A stretch of 64,000 nt of DNA from Mytilus californianus (GCF_021869535.1 NW_026262701.1:5533501-5597500); one strand, 5' to 3'. Counted from the first letter of the stretch, positions 27,701 through 34,849 are shown. Notes: generated by a model not told the origin, from the sequence alone. Program-made: numbers and translations.

Positions 27701-30700
27701 CACAATATTCAAGCTTGATACAGGTCTGAATTTGGATTGTATTAAATATTTGACATATTATAGGTTTCTGAATAAATGCAGTCAAAGAACTTGAAATTGT
27801 ATATATGAATTGAATTGATATTCAATTAAAGATTTCTTACTGTTGTACAATACACTGTGCTGTTGTGCAATACTTAGTAAATCTGTTGTCAGACTATAAA
27901 CAATTAAAGTTCAATTAATTCTCAATGTCATTTTAGAAATTAATGAAAATGTAAAGGGAGCTTACATCAATAGATATAAACAATTCACCAAAGTTTCATG
28001 AGAATTGCTGACAGCATTTTTGAATTATTGTCTGAAAACTGGAAAATCCCCCCTTTTTTAATGAATAAAACCCCATAACTCAGAAATGTAAAATCTAAAA
28101 TTTATAAAATTCTAAAGGGAGCTTACATCAACAGATATAAACAATTCACCAAAGTTTCATGAGAACTGCTGAAAGCTTTTTTTAGTTATTGTCTGAAAAC
28201 TGGAAAATCACCCTTTTTTTATGAATAAAACCCTGTAACTCAGAAACGTAAATTCTAAAATTTATAAAAATCAAAAGGGAGCTCATGTCAACAGATATAA
28301 ACAATTCACCACAATTTCTTGCAAGTTGGTGAAAGCATTATTGAGTAATTGTCCGAAAACTGGAAAATCCCCTTTATTTTAATGAATAAAACCCCATAAC
28401 TCGGAAACGTAAGATATTAAATTTATAAAAAATGAAAGGGAGCTCACATCAATAGATATAAACAATTCACCAAAATTTTATGCAAATTGGTTAAAGCTTT
28501 TTTGAGTTAATGTCCGACATGTTGACGACGGACAGACAGACGGACGGACAGAGGTATACCATAATACGTCCCGTAAACGGGCGTATAAAAAGTGATTAAA
28601 ATTAACAGTATTTACAAAATTTAGTATCTGTTTTAAATCAGTTGACAGAGATCACCTGAAAGGAGTAGACTGACAATTTCAGCAAAATTTACTTATTTGT
28701 AGATCTTGTCTTACTCAGGTCATTTTTGCAATTGAAAGTTAATCTATTTCTATTATATTTTTCAAGATGATAAGCAAAAATGAAAAAAATGGACATGAAT
28801 TTTCTTTTCAGGGCAATAACTCTCTATAAGGCATCCTTCAACAATTTTTGCCCAAATGGACAGAAGGTCGATCATGTCATTCTGGACATTTCTGCCCCAT
28901 CAGATTTTCTTTATCCATATCAATTTCCAAGATAATAGACAAAACTTGCACTTTACCCCTATATTTTAGTTTTAACCATGTTTGCAATGTTGGTTTACAG
29001 GCTGGATCATTAGACATGTTTTTTTAAATAAATACCCACATAAAGATTGTTGCAAAGTTTGGTTCCAATTGGCCGAGGCAGTTGTTTCAGAGAAGATTTT
29101 TTTAAGTTCATGGAGGTTGAAGGATGACAACCACAGAAGAAAGACAAAAGATGAGGAAATGCCAAGTGATGGCAAAAGTTCACACAAGCCCTTTGGCCAG
29201 GTGAGATCAAAATGATGATTGAAATTGTAAAATATATACTGTAGACAGACTGACAAACTCTTCTTTGATTGATTGATTATTGGTTATCCAGTGGCAAATA
29301 GTTCATGCATGTTCAGGACGAGAACAAATACAATAGGTAGGTCCTGTAATAGGGAAATTTTGACCGCCACTGGAAAATGAGGATTTATTGGATAGGAACA
29401 GAAATTTTGCCTTGCAACGGGCCACCTAATGACCCCTCAAAGAATTGTTGCAAAGGTTCTTAACATGCAAAGATTGTGGAACTCTCTTGACACGAGGCAT
29501 CAGATTTAGCAATCCCATTCTGACCAGACGTGACTGCGTACTTATACATCCTGCACAGCCAAACGAACGTCCCACTTTGGCAAGGGTTTTACTGCCAGTC
29601 AGAAGAAGACCAAGAGTTACCATATTTCTATTCCCCAGTCATCCTTGGGTCACTCTTCTTTAAAAAAGGTATAAAATATGCACACAAGAATTCAATCACA
29701 CTTACTTGACGGTACCTCTGAATGTACAAACTCCAATGCATGCTTATTTACTGAATATAATTTACCAGACTGGTTGCCTGTCAAACTTTGTGTTAGATTG
29801 ATTTTATTCTCCATCAACTGTGCTTCATTTTGTTGATTCTGAGAGGCTATATTACTGTCTGTTGATGCTAATCCTCCCGCCATATTTTCTTGACATGGTT
29901 GTGAACTGTCGGCTGATGCTTGTCCTCCCACCATATTTGCTGGATTTGGTTGTGAACTGTCTGCTGATGCTTGTCCTCCCACCATATTTGCTGGATTTTG
30001 TTGTGAACTGTCTGTTGATGCTTGTCCTCCCACCATATTTGCTGGATTTGGTTGTGAACTGTCTGCTGATGCTTGTCCTCCCACCATATTTGCTGGATTT
30101 GGTTGTGAACTGTCTGTTGATGCTTGTCCTCCCACCATATTTGCTGGATTTGGTTGTGCTCTGTCTGTTGACACTTGTCCTCCCACCATATTTGCTGGAT
30201 TTGGTTGTGAACTGTCTGCTGATGCTTGTCCTCCCACCATATTTGCTGGATTTGGTTTTGAACTGTCTGTTGATGCTTGTCCTTCAACCATATTTGATGG
30301 ATTTGGTTGTGCTCTGTCTGGTGGTGATTGAATGTCATTAATAGTATCTAATTTACTTACAGCCTCTTCAGTAATTTTAATACTCCCCTGAAGAGAAGCA
30401 GTGTCAGTAGGTCCTTGGATTGATCCATCATTGGCAACATTAACAGTGTGTTCATCATCTGAAATAATACAGTACTTCTTAATACATGTAATAGTATAAA
30501 ATACTGTTATCCTAACAATAATAACTTGGGGAAAATGGAAAAAGGCTTAACTGAATTTGTAAAATCAGTTAACTGTTTAGTCTGTTTACGCTGTCTTGTA
30601 TTAGGGTTAGAAAATTTAAATTTACCAATGTTTTATATATTGGTAGTGTCTTAGATATAGACAATACCCATCGCCTGGTCCAGATTTGTTTCATCACCAT

Positions 30701-32618
30701 ATTTTAACATGAGGGGTGTCACTAGTAGAGCTGGAACTGCAGATCCTTCAGGAGCATCTGAGTTGACCCTGGTTTTTGGTGGGTTAGTGTTGCTTAATCT
30801 TTTAGTTTCAGTGTAGTGTTTTGTGGACTGTTGTTCATTTTTTTGTCCAAAACAAGCATGTGTAGTCCATGTTTTATTGTACTAAGAACATGGCATTGTT
30901 TAAAAAGTGAAAGAAGCATGTCATATTATATAATGTCCAATATTACTTTAAAAAGTGATTATAATAATTTAATATTTAAAAATTAGTATAAAATTAAGGC
31001 CAACATAAAAAGTGTGTATACTATCACCTGACCTACCCAATATTCCTAATTCTTAACTCCCTCCCAAACTTCTTTGTCAATTTTCCAATAAGCACAATTA
31101 AAGTCATAGTGTCCCAAATATGGATGATATTTTAGTAAAAAAATTTCCCCATGTGACATATAACACATGTAAGTATAATTCTATTTGGACTCAAGCAGTG
31201 GGATATCCAGTGAATGAAAACAAAAGAAAATTCACTCTTCTTATGATAGAGTAGAGAAAGTCAATAATAAAACAATACCGGTGACGATACTGATCAAAAG
31301 TTATTTCTAAATAATAATTGTACATTTTAAAGAAATTATTTATTAAACTGTGTTATTAAATATATTCATGCAAATACACGATGTTTTATGTTCAGTGTTT
31401 ATCGATATAATTGCTTTAGAAGCTTGTGAAACTGAAATTTAAAAACTGCCAATCTTTGCTGCATATTGATAAAAAAAATTGGAAAAAATGATGGGAGGTA
31501 ACTCATGACACCAAATATTCTGACTTGTTTATGTCAGAGCTCTAATAGGCCATGGTGTCATCTGTTTTTCTTCTACCTATGGTTTTCTTGGTGTCTTCTA
31601 CCCATTTTTTTCTACTGGTAATCATAATGCAAATAAAAACTAACCATCAGGCCATAATCAGTCAGACCTCTGACATAAACAAGTAGGATTGTCAAGACTT
31701 GTGCAAGTCTGTTAACTCATTTTTAAAAAGGATTAACAGCATTTCTAGACTCAACAATTAAAGTCAGAATGTGCCCATCTTATTCGGGTCAGATTCTGTT
31801 CAGTTGATTGTGAAATCTCAATACCTTAACATTTGTAGCAAACCATAATTCAATAAATGACAAGGACTATTTGTCATAAGATGCTTTACAATATCAAAAT
31901 ATCTTTACATGCTGCTTTTCACATAAATCTATTACTTACACAAAATATTTTTCATATGTTATCACAAATACATACTAATATACATAAAATGGTTAATTTC
32001 ATATGATTCCATTTTTTTATGGTTTTATTCATATTTTTTGTTGATAAATGTGTTTGTAGAAGACATTTTTAATATTGTATTGTGGATGCTTAACTTTTAG
32101 ATATGGGTGCATGACCCAAAAATGTAGGAATTTTAGGTATATTTTTGACTTGTAGAAGTCAAAATTTTAAATGTTTTTGTTTTTAGGAAAAAATGGCATG
32201 ATATCTCATCTGACTTGTAGAAGTCAGTTTTTGTTTAAAAATGATGGGAGGTAACTCATGACACCAAATATTCTGACTTGTTTATGTCAGAGTAAAGAGT
32301 GATCCAGTAAAGGGCTACAAAACTCACACATGTGTTTCAAAATTACAAGGTAAAACTCAAAGTCATGGAGGTACCAGGGTAGATGAAGCAAGTTAAATGT
32401 AAAAGTGCAGTACCTTTTTTCACTGGTGGGGAACATTCTGGACAGATATTCACTGCTGTTGTTAACTCTGTCCCACACTGTGTTCCATCACTCTTCAGTT
32501 TTTGGCAAATACTAACTGCAGTCTTTAAATAAATACTGACATCTATTTTTGAACCACATTCTCCACAGAATTTCTGTCCCTGATTGACCTCACTTCCACA
32601 ATTAGGACAGGAATACAT
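6391..32618 (-). CDS. RNF213: RNF213-like (mysterin) E3 ubiquitin ligase, N-terminal part, 7 exons, 3' incomplete
   Basis: Gene-level entry; exons follow. Joined exons (32618-32414, 30458-29706, 23644-22815, 22176-22133, 20916-20737, 19742-19522, 6701-6391) give 2544 nt, 848 codons with no stop. Domain order: two C4 zinc ribbons (Cys4/7/18/21 and Cys38/48/59/62), nine 17-residue repeats, an acidic/Gln-rich segment, a Lys/Arg-rich stretch, then a CBM20-like beta domain (about residues 632-745) and a following helical segment. Vertebrate RNF213 has the same order: zinc ribbon, poly-lysine, disordered region, CBM20-like domain, then the stalk before the AAA+ core. RNF213 is a very large cytosolic AAA+/E3 ligase linked to lipid droplets and ubiquitylation of intracellular bacteria. 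Only its N-terminus is here, so function is inferred from the family. Splice phases are consistent throughout. A paralogue lies divergently at 44353. It could instead be an expanded mollusc-specific RNF213 relative, or a pseudogene broken outside the window. Confidence 0.82.
6702..9311. other. Intron 6 of the minus gene, proximal part, no feature recognised
   Basis: AT-rich sequence with no supported exon, RNA gene or clear repeat copy elsewhere in the window. A weak inverted repeat is visible around 8255-8580 (TTGATTAACCTGAATAATAC against a diverged complement near 8527-8555). It may be an old MITE. Confidence 0.45.
9312..10060 (+). pseudogene. Reverse-transcriptase fragment of a retroelement
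   Basis: Translation gives FRYLDDILALNNDDFS, with the YLDD catalytic box of reverse transcriptase, then CPFLDLDIYIFHGKLNTKIY. After a stop at about 9586 the frame resumes with RDDFSFPIV, SPSYGVYISQLVRFA and a YHKLVKKFTKF segment. At least two in-frame stops break it, and the N-terminal fingers are missing. The element class (Penelope-like or other non-LTR) is uncertain. Related pieces lie at 34850, 36590, 48130 and 53410. Confidence 0.82.
10061..10690 (+). repeat. 3' tail of the reverse-transcriptase element
   Basis: The sequence continues collinearly from the reverse-transcriptase fragment and ends in TTGAAGACCCATTGGTGGCC, a CTCTTTGGT stretch and a poly-T-like end. An inverted, diverged copy of the end lies at 54600-54775 and a middle part at 36140-36330, which shows it is a repeat terminus. 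The 87-codon ORF at 10408-10671 falls inside it and is not regarded as a gene. Confidence 0.7.
10691..11010. repeat. Two tandem copies of a ~165-bp repeat
   Basis: Each copy has AGCAATGCAACTT-type, ATATCATTGATCTATCACAA and AGTAGTTCCTATCAAACTAA-type segments, followed by AATTCAAAGTCACTA. Further copies lie at 14330-14540 and 14750-14800. The uninterrupted copies here define the exact site of the MITE insertion at 14541. Confidence 0.85.
11213..11575. repeat. Satellite of ~37-bp units carrying a palindrome
   Basis: About ten units have the core CCATACTGACGTATGG, in which CCATAC pairs with GTATGG around a 4-base loop, followed by TCTAAGTACCTCATTTTGA. Peripheral units have decayed palindromes. 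Spacing varies between 36 and 45 bases, and there are no unique spacers, so this is not a CRISPR. Confidence 0.9.
11815..12266. mobile_element. Direct terminal repeat, left copy (452 bp)
   Basis: It is about 99% identical to 13565-14015, with one indel in an A-run and a few substitutions (for example GTGAACAG versus GTGATCAG). Each copy starts GGTCCAAGGACACAGTTAT and ends in the near-complement ATAACTGTGTTCTCGGGCC, so it has about 19-bp inverted ends. Preceded by AGTT (11811-11814). Confidence 0.88.
12267..13564. mobile_element. Interior of a ~2.2-kb element with direct terminal repeats
   Basis: About 1.3 kb lies between two near-identical direct repeats. The ORFs inside (at most 82 codons) show no integrase, protease, reverse-transcriptase or transposase motif. 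No convincing tRNA primer-binding site follows the left repeat and no purine tract precedes the right repeat. The unit is therefore non-autonomous or decayed. Confidence 0.6.
13565..14015. mobile_element. Direct terminal repeat, right copy (451 bp)
   Basis: Partner of 11815-12266. It is followed by AGTT (14016-14019), matching the AGTT before the left copy. The inner flanks (TAAG after the left copy, ATTA before the right copy) do not match. This points to one insertion spanning both copies rather than two separate insertions. Confidence 0.88.
14541..14749. mobile_element. MITE family A, TA target site
   Basis: A 209-bp element starts CTGTAGATTCATTTATTTTC and ends AATAATCAATCCACAG. The two halves are complementary along much of their length (TTCGTGGAT / ATCCACGAA motifs). 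It is flanked by TA on both sides and splits the repeat AAG-TA-GTTCCTATC. Intact repeat copies at 10691-11010 show that TA is the target. The TA site suggests a Tc1/mariner-type mobiliser. Confidence 0.9.
14800..15452. other. Unassigned segment with a 115-codon ORF
   Basis: The plus-strand ORF 15091-15438 encodes a hydrophobic, Tyr/Phe/Leu-rich peptide with several possible membrane segments. AT-rich noncoding DNA often gives such peptides. No family, ribosome context or paralogous copy supports it. It lies inside a 12.8-kb intron on the opposite strand. I do not call it a gene. Confidence 0.3.
15453..15845 (+). mobile_element. SINE-like repeat with (TCAA)n tail
   Basis: A ~390-bp unit ends in CATGCATGAAATATTTGCCA, CTGGAC and a run of ATCAATCAATC. 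An inverted copy lies at 29262-29660. The two copies translate to similar peptides (FGCAGCI...LVRMG...SLHVKN) only because the DNA is similar. Isolated tails of the family occur at 17035-17110 (inverted), 24520-24560, 37700-37745 (inverted) and 43555-43625. Confidence 0.75.
15850..16910. repeat. Three tandem ~330-bp repeat units
   Basis: Each unit has AATTTGCTGTTATGAAATTT-type, a TAGGTCCTTT and GTTTTATCAG segment, TTGGATTTTCAAA, AAATGCGCAT and a final GGACTGT-AGTC-CC stretch. Units are at about 15890-16230, 16260-16590 and 16600-16900. Confidence 0.75.
17880..18585. repeat. Two tandem ~490-bp repeat units
   Basis: Shared landmarks are AAATGTCT-CC-GCTTTACT, TAAGGTCAA, CCAGACAGACTTGTACACC-like and ATATAGTTGACC. 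The ORF at 17924-18121 lies inside the first unit and has no independent support. Confidence 0.65.
18586..18796. mobile_element. MITE family B (CTGTAAATTCAGAAA ends), decayed
   Basis: It starts CTGTAAATTCAGAAATTAAT and ends with the diverged complement AATTTCTGAATTATCAGTA. The better preserved relative is the inner MITE at 50932-51135. The flanking TA is lost on the left here. Confidence 0.55.
18930..19240. repeat. ~290-bp repeat shared with 57880-58150
   Basis: Both copies contain CACCGGG-ATTCAGGAAA, CACTTGTTGAAAACATC, GCAGTATTTTCATGGAAAA, CATCATCAATTAGAA and TTCTAGAACACTTCAC. One copy lies in intron 6 of the minus gene and the other in intron 6 of the plus gene, with opposite orientation relative to the host gene. 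It is therefore a dispersed repeat, not an ancestral intron sequence. Confidence 0.75.
19522..19742 (-). CDS. RNF213: RNF213-like (minus gene) exon 6: second half of CBM20-like domain
   Basis: The exon is 221 nt, phase 2 in (acceptor TTGTTTGCAG) and phase 1 out (AGAG|GTAATT). It encodes SDGYTLGTVTVGFPKYML, then FWYNYRVYHGG, STFEYFYQSG and a final VPSEYLSRG. The aromatic-rich YNYxVYHG motif is shared with the plus-strand paralogue and resembles the YKYVIYNG stretch of vertebrate RNF213. These are the last strands of the CBM20-like fold. Confidence 0.9.
20100..20660. repeat. Degenerate interspersed repeat in intron 5 of the minus gene
   Basis: Landmarks are GACCTTGATCTTTGAC, GGACATACAGACAGACAGAC and a pair of ACAACATATTAAA units about 180 bp apart (20410 and 20581). 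No coding content. Confidence 0.5.
20737..20916 (-). CDS. RNF213: RNF213-like (minus gene) exon 5: first half of CBM20-like domain
   Basis: The exon is 180 nt, phase 2 at both ends (acceptor CTTTTTTCAG, donor GAAAG|GTATTA). It encodes a Lys/Glu-rich lead followed by FIDVCFHAVISPTIMDPQ and VVLAFEKYGGGW. The paralogous exon at 58785-58955 reads CIDVCFNAVISPTLLSNP at the same position. This corresponds to the first strands of the CBM20-like domain of RNF213, whose vertebrate form starts with a similar VxFHAIIS motif. Carbohydrate binding is a family-level expectation only. Confidence 0.87.
21530..21808. repeat. Interspersed repeat ending in ATGCCCC hairpin
   Basis: A ~270-bp unit contains GTACACGGATGCCCCACTCG, a GAAATTGGGGTCAAA segment and a GACGGACGAAC stretch. 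It ends in the hairpin ATGCCCC-TAGGT-GGGGCAT (21786-21804) followed by AAAA. It lies in intron 4 of the minus gene. The same terminal design is seen in four other repeats. Confidence 0.75.
22022..22100. repeat. Short repeat terminus (GACGAAACGCGCGTCTGGC)
   Basis: GTCTTATGTAGACGAAACGC and the following GCGTCTGGC resemble the GCGCATCTAGTG segments of the 15850-16910 array, suggesting one family. It lies 33 bases from the 44-nt exon of the minus gene. Confidence 0.5.
22133..22176 (-). CDS. RNF213: RNF213-like (minus gene) exon 4: 44-nt micro-exon
   Basis: The acceptor TTTCATTTCAG and donor TTCAAG|GTAAGG flank 44 nt encoding REEGRKTFADAAAS. Phase is 0 in and 2 out, exactly what is needed to join exon 3 to exon 5. 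The plus-strand paralogue has a 44-nt exon with the same phases at the matching place (54548-54591), which strongly supports this otherwise invisible exon. Confidence 0.8.
22815..23644 (-). CDS. RNF213: RNF213-like (minus gene) exon 3: acidic/Gln-rich and poly-lysine segment
   Basis: The exon of 830 nt enters in phase 1 after acceptor TTTTTTACAG and leaves in phase 0 at AATAAG|GTTGG. It begins KKFKSNTESSG, resembling the starts of exons 4 and 5 of the plus-strand paralogue. It continues through a Gln/Asn/Ser-rich acidic stretch to an SSEEE motif. A Lys/Arg-dense run follows (YKKRKRGKKNKKKKEDKKK), then Asn/Thr-rich sequence. Vertebrate RNF213 carries a comparable poly-lysine run soon after its zinc ribbon. 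A nuclear or RNA-binding role for the run cannot be told from sequence. Overlapping plus-strand ORFs here are mirror images of the low-complexity codons. Confidence 0.82.
23902..25282. mobile_element. Non-autonomous DNA transposon with long motif-rich inverted ends
   Basis: The left end TATATGTAACACTC and right end GAGTATTACATATA are complementary. About 63 bp of terminal inverted repeat follow, containing CCAAACGTGTCC copies. Six motif copies sit in the left 150 bp and seven, some decayed, in the right 150 bp in inverted orientation. The 1.0-kb interior has no transposase ORF. It lies in intron 2 of the minus gene. Confidence 0.85.
25380..26140. repeat. Diverged tandem repeats of AGGGCAATAACTC type
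   Basis: Units of about 130-150 bp share AAGGGCAATAACTCC, GGAGTAGACTGA and ACAATTTTGGC-ATG. Relatives lie at 28590-28900, 41690-41860, 45340-46330, 56330-56480 and 59940-60240. No coding content. Confidence 0.7.
26140..26390 (+). repeat. GCGCAGCTGGATA...AACAGTTGGGGC repeat, copy
   Basis: Landmarks are CTTTGCTGAGCGCAGCTGG, GAACAGTTGGGGCAAAAATG, ATTCAAGCTTGATACAGG and a TTTCTGAATAAATGCAGTC end. Nearly identical copies are at 27625-27900 and inverted at 45590-45840. Confidence 0.85.
26390..26656. repeat. ~165-bp AACTGGAAAATCC unit ending in a GC-stem hairpin
   Basis: One and a half units of the type repeated at 27930-28530, ending in the hairpin at 26629-26651 (ATACG-TCCC...GGGCGTAT) and AAAA. 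Confidence 0.8.
26657..27453. repeat. Tandem ~150-bp repeat ending in ATGCCCCC hairpin
   Basis: Four to five units share TTTATAAAGGGGCATAACTC, GGTTAAAGTGAC, AACTTGATCT, GTGTATA-GTT-CATAACATTTG and GGCAAACT-AAGTTAGAGAA. The array ends with the hairpin ATGCCCCCACCG-CTA-CGGCGGGGGCAT (27423-27449) and AAAA. Confidence 0.85.
27625..27900 (+). repeat. GCGCAGCTGGATA...AACAGTTGGGGC repeat, second copy
   Basis: Near-identical to 26140-26390 over at least 150 bp. The divergence afterwards includes an added CACTGTGCTGTTGTGCAATAC stretch. Confidence 0.85.
27930..28591. repeat. Four ~150-bp tandem units ending in a hairpin
   Basis: Units contain AAAGGGAGCTTACATCAA, ATATAAACAATTCACCA, GAAAACTGGAAAATCC and AATAAAACCCCATAACTC. 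The array ends with GACGGACAGACAGACGG, the hairpin 28564-28586 (ATACG...CGTAT) and AAAA. Confidence 0.88.
28592..29261. repeat. Repeat-derived intronic sequence with a 77-codon ORF
   Basis: It contains GGGCAATAACTCTC repeat pieces, then a stretch with TGGTTCCAATTGGCC and TCAGAGAAGATTTTT. The plus ORF 28982-29215 and two minus ORFs overlap it. They have no recognised domain and the sequence has the look of a dispersed repeat, so no gene is called. Confidence 0.5.
29262..29660 (-). mobile_element. SINE-like repeat with (TCAA)n tail, inverted copy
   Basis: Reverse complement of the 15453-15845 family. It starts with the TTGATTGATTGATT tail complement and contains CATGCATGTTCAGGA and CGTCCCACTTTGGCAAGGG. 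Its end lies about 45 bases from exon 2 of the minus gene. Confidence 0.78.
29706..30458 (-). CDS. RNF213: RNF213-like (minus gene) exon 2: disordered region with 17-residue repeats
   Basis: The exon of 753 nt is phase 1 at both ends (acceptor ATTATTTCAG, donor CAA|GTAAGTG). It opens with an acidic Ser/Thr-rich stretch, then holds nine near-identical 17-residue units of the type MVGGQASADSSQPNPAN, and ends in a Gln/Asn-rich tail. The segment is low-complexity and presumably disordered. No catalytic motif is visible. Long ORFs also exist on the opposite strand and in another frame here. They are by-products of a 51-bp period, which is divisible by three. This frame is preferred because it joins exons 1 and 3 in phase. 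Confidence 0.75.
29833..30291 (-). repeat. 51-bp coding minisatellite, nine units
   Basis: Nine tandem 51-bp units lie inside exon 2 of the minus-strand RNF213-like gene. Units differ at a few codons: Ala/Thr at one site, SSQP versus RAQP once, and SSQQ once. The last unit is degenerate. The period is a multiple of three, so copy-number changes keep the frame. Confidence 0.93.
30459..31483. other. Intron 1 of the minus gene, no feature recognised
   Basis: AT-rich, no supported exon or clear repeat. The stretch around 30700-30870 reads like decayed repeat sequence, but I find no second copy in the window. Confidence 0.4.
31484..31539. repeat. 56-bp exact direct repeat, left copy
   Basis: Identical to 32237-32292 (core GATGGGAGGTAACTCATGAC, ending GTTTATGTCAGAG). 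Its last 17 bases (ACTTGTTTATGTCAGAG) recur inverted at about 31668-31684, outlining a small ~160-bp fold-back. Confidence 0.9.
32237..32292. repeat. 56-bp exact direct repeat, right copy
   Basis: Second copy, 753 bp from the first, 122 bases inside intron 1 from the exon 1 donor. The sequence between has no ORF of interest. The pair may be ends of an element or a segmental duplication scar. Confidence 0.88.
32414..32618 (-). CDS. RNF213: RNF213-like (minus gene) exon 1: tandem zinc ribbons
   Basis: The first coding exon encodes two C4 zinc ribbons: CPNC...CGEC (Cys4, 7, 18, 21) and Cys38, 48, 59, 62 ending in CPEC. The ATG at 32618 is chosen because the in-frame codon two positions upstream is GTG (32624) and an in-frame TAA lies at 32645-32643. 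The donor AAAAAAG|GTACTG leaves phase 1. A possible 5'-UTR splice acceptor (TTTTCTAG, exon edge 32663) lies just upstream. The second ribbon has the same Cys spacing (10, 11, 3) as the single ribbon of the plus-strand paralogue. Such N-terminal ribbons are typical of RNF213. Confidence 0.82.
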
Positions 32619-34338
32619 TTTCACATGAATTTTAGGAGTCAGTTACTTTCCTTTCATATGAATCTAGAAAACATAAACATACTGTTAATGTAACTTGCCT
32701 TATTCTTTATTCTTCACATTTGTAGCTTGTGGTCCTCAATATTACAAGTAATTTCAAAACTAAAATCTACGTGTTTATAAATCTTTTTACAATTTTTCAA
32801 TCACAGTTTTAAAAAATACAAACTCGTGATGGGCTGACAAAATATGATTAAATTGGGCAGTAAATATGTTACGTCACAGGAAAAGTAATAACTTACATAT
32901 CATATATTTTTTTCCAAATTTTAATTTTGAAATAATTCTTTCCTGTCATGGTCTATGCTCATTTTAACACAGTTTAAATTTGTAAACATTTTTATATTGA
33001 GTGTTAGTATGGGGTAAAATGTTAACAAATATGATGCCTACCTTATGTTGAGGTGAACATAGAGCATGACATGAAAGAATTATTTCTATTAGGAAAATTT
33101 TGAACTTTTATGTTTGAAGCAGACTTACACTACAAGTTCAGATGAATCCAGGATTTTTGAAAAGGGGGATGGGGGGCAAACTATGTAACATTAGGAGTTT
33201 GACATGTTAAAAGTCTGCATTTATCAGATATTTAGGTCCATAAGTGCCCCACCCCCTTAAATCTGCCTCTGAAGTTTGCAACTTGCAGCCATTTTTTATA
33301 TCCAGCATCATTCAAACTACAACTTGGAAGTTTTACTTAAGAATTGAATGCTTCTTTTTGTACATTTATTGGGGTTTTTTTTAGCGTTGACCAAAGTACA
33401 TTTTGTATGAAGCGCTTCCTTCTAAAAATGTGCGCACTGTCAACGCTTTTACAACCCTATATTGGGTTAATATAAAGATTGATATTGGTGCATCTCAGAT
33501 TCAATGAAAACAGATACAAGCTAGATAGTTCATATATAGGCCAAACACGTTACACTACTATGTCACAAGTAGCTATATACATTTGAATTTCACCTACCTG
33601 GGCGAAATCACATTGGAGATTGAGGAAAAAATGTAAACAGAAAGTACCATTTTTTTTATGATAAAAATAATATCCCTGGAAATACTGACTTAGCTCACCT
33701 GACACAAATTCAAAGTTTAGAATAACGGAATGTTAGATTTTCATATTACAAATATACTGCTTTTAGCAACAGGGACTATTGTACATGTTATATTAATCAT
33801 AAAATAATGTTTAATGAATGTTTTTGTATAAAATTATGTATATACATGTTAATTTGTCTACTATTGTCTTGTTTGTAATTGATATGCCCTTACGGGCCCT
33901 TTAATTAGGAAATAAAATGAATTGATTGATTTATTTGATTTATTGTACTTGCCTCTTTGTCCTTTGCTTTCTCCTGTCCATATTTCTAAAAAGTGCGAAG
34001 ATCAATATAGTTTTCAGAAAATATTGAAGAATCTACTTTCGCTTTTCATCTTAAATTCCGGGCCGTTAATTCCCGCAAAAAAAGAGAAGAGTTATGTCCA
34101 CTTTAACGTAGCTGCTTTGGGTGTCAAATATTCAGCTAATTATATAATAACTCAAATGTTTGACGATAGATATTTCTTAATTAACGACACTTATTTTTTT
34201 TTTGATAATTTAAATTTTAGATGTTTCTGTTGTATATTGAATGAAACTTGGTAAAATACTTTTAAACCAAAAAACTATGTTTTGCAACATGTCCAAAAGG
34301 GATGCTCAGAAAACAGAAAAAAACACCCGATCTTCCTA
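32619..34338. other. 5' flank of the minus gene
   Basis: It holds the probable 5'-UTR acceptor (exon edge 32663) but no identifiable core promoter. A small inverted repeat AGCGTTGAC...GTCAACGCT (about 33383-33450) flanks a decayed insertion. The ORF at 33922-34254 has no recognisable domain or second copy and is not called. Confidence 0.4.
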
Positions 34339-34413
34339 AGGTAGCCTGGCATCCTGACCCAATCTAATACTTCGTCTACTGTCGAGCAGTGAGCCAGGAT
34401 CCCAGGCTATACC
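34339..34413. repeat. Small fold-back (AGCCTGGCATCCTGAC...CCAGGATCCCAGGCT)
   Basis: Imperfect inverted repeat of about 16-20 bp arms, separated by about 35 bases. It directly abuts the G-run/poly-T repeat at 34414. Confidence 0.75.
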
Positions 34414-34650
34414 TAAGGGAGCTACCATTTGATTTTTACGGGGGGGGGGGGGGGGAAGATGAAAAATTTTGTCCTGCATTTTTTTTTTAGTTGTAATCTC
34501 TGTCCTGCCTTTTTATTTTTCACTCTATTCGGTCCTGCCTTTTTTTCAATGACATAAATTGTCACCCTGCCTTTTTTATTTTTTGCAAAGTTGCTCATCC
34601 TGCCTTTTTTTTTACTCAAAACTCCTGTCCTCCCTTTTTTTTCTCTCAAA
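34414..34650. mobile_element. G-run/poly-T MITE, truncated copy
   Basis: It starts GGAGCTACCATTTGATTTTT, then a 16-G run (34440-34455), then repeated TCCTGCCTTTTTTTT units. The right terminal repeat is absent. The complete relative is at 49418-49690. ORFs through it are low-complexity artefacts. Confidence 0.75.
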
Positions 34651-34849
34651 GAAACCAAGGAACCCAGGGTCCCCATTATGACCGAACATTTGTGCTCTTG
34701 GTGGATTATTTTTTCTAAACTGTGTACCCCCTCCCCCCTCCCCCACCAAAACACTTTTTTTTTAATGAAACCCGAAATAATAATAAAAAAAAACACGTTG
34801 AGGCTAGATTAAACAGTATTAAATATCCAAACTTTTTTTTATTTTTTAG

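Noticed and set aside
29820-30341. 173-codon plus-strand ORF of PPYLLDLVVNCLLMLVL-type repeats
   Set aside because: Antisense of the 51-bp coding minisatellite. The period of three times 17 keeps all frames open. No splice or domain support on the plus strand.
33922-34254. 110-codon plus-strand ORF in the 5' region between the genes
   Set aside because: No recognisable domain, Phe/Leu/Tyr-rich AT-driven composition and no second copy.
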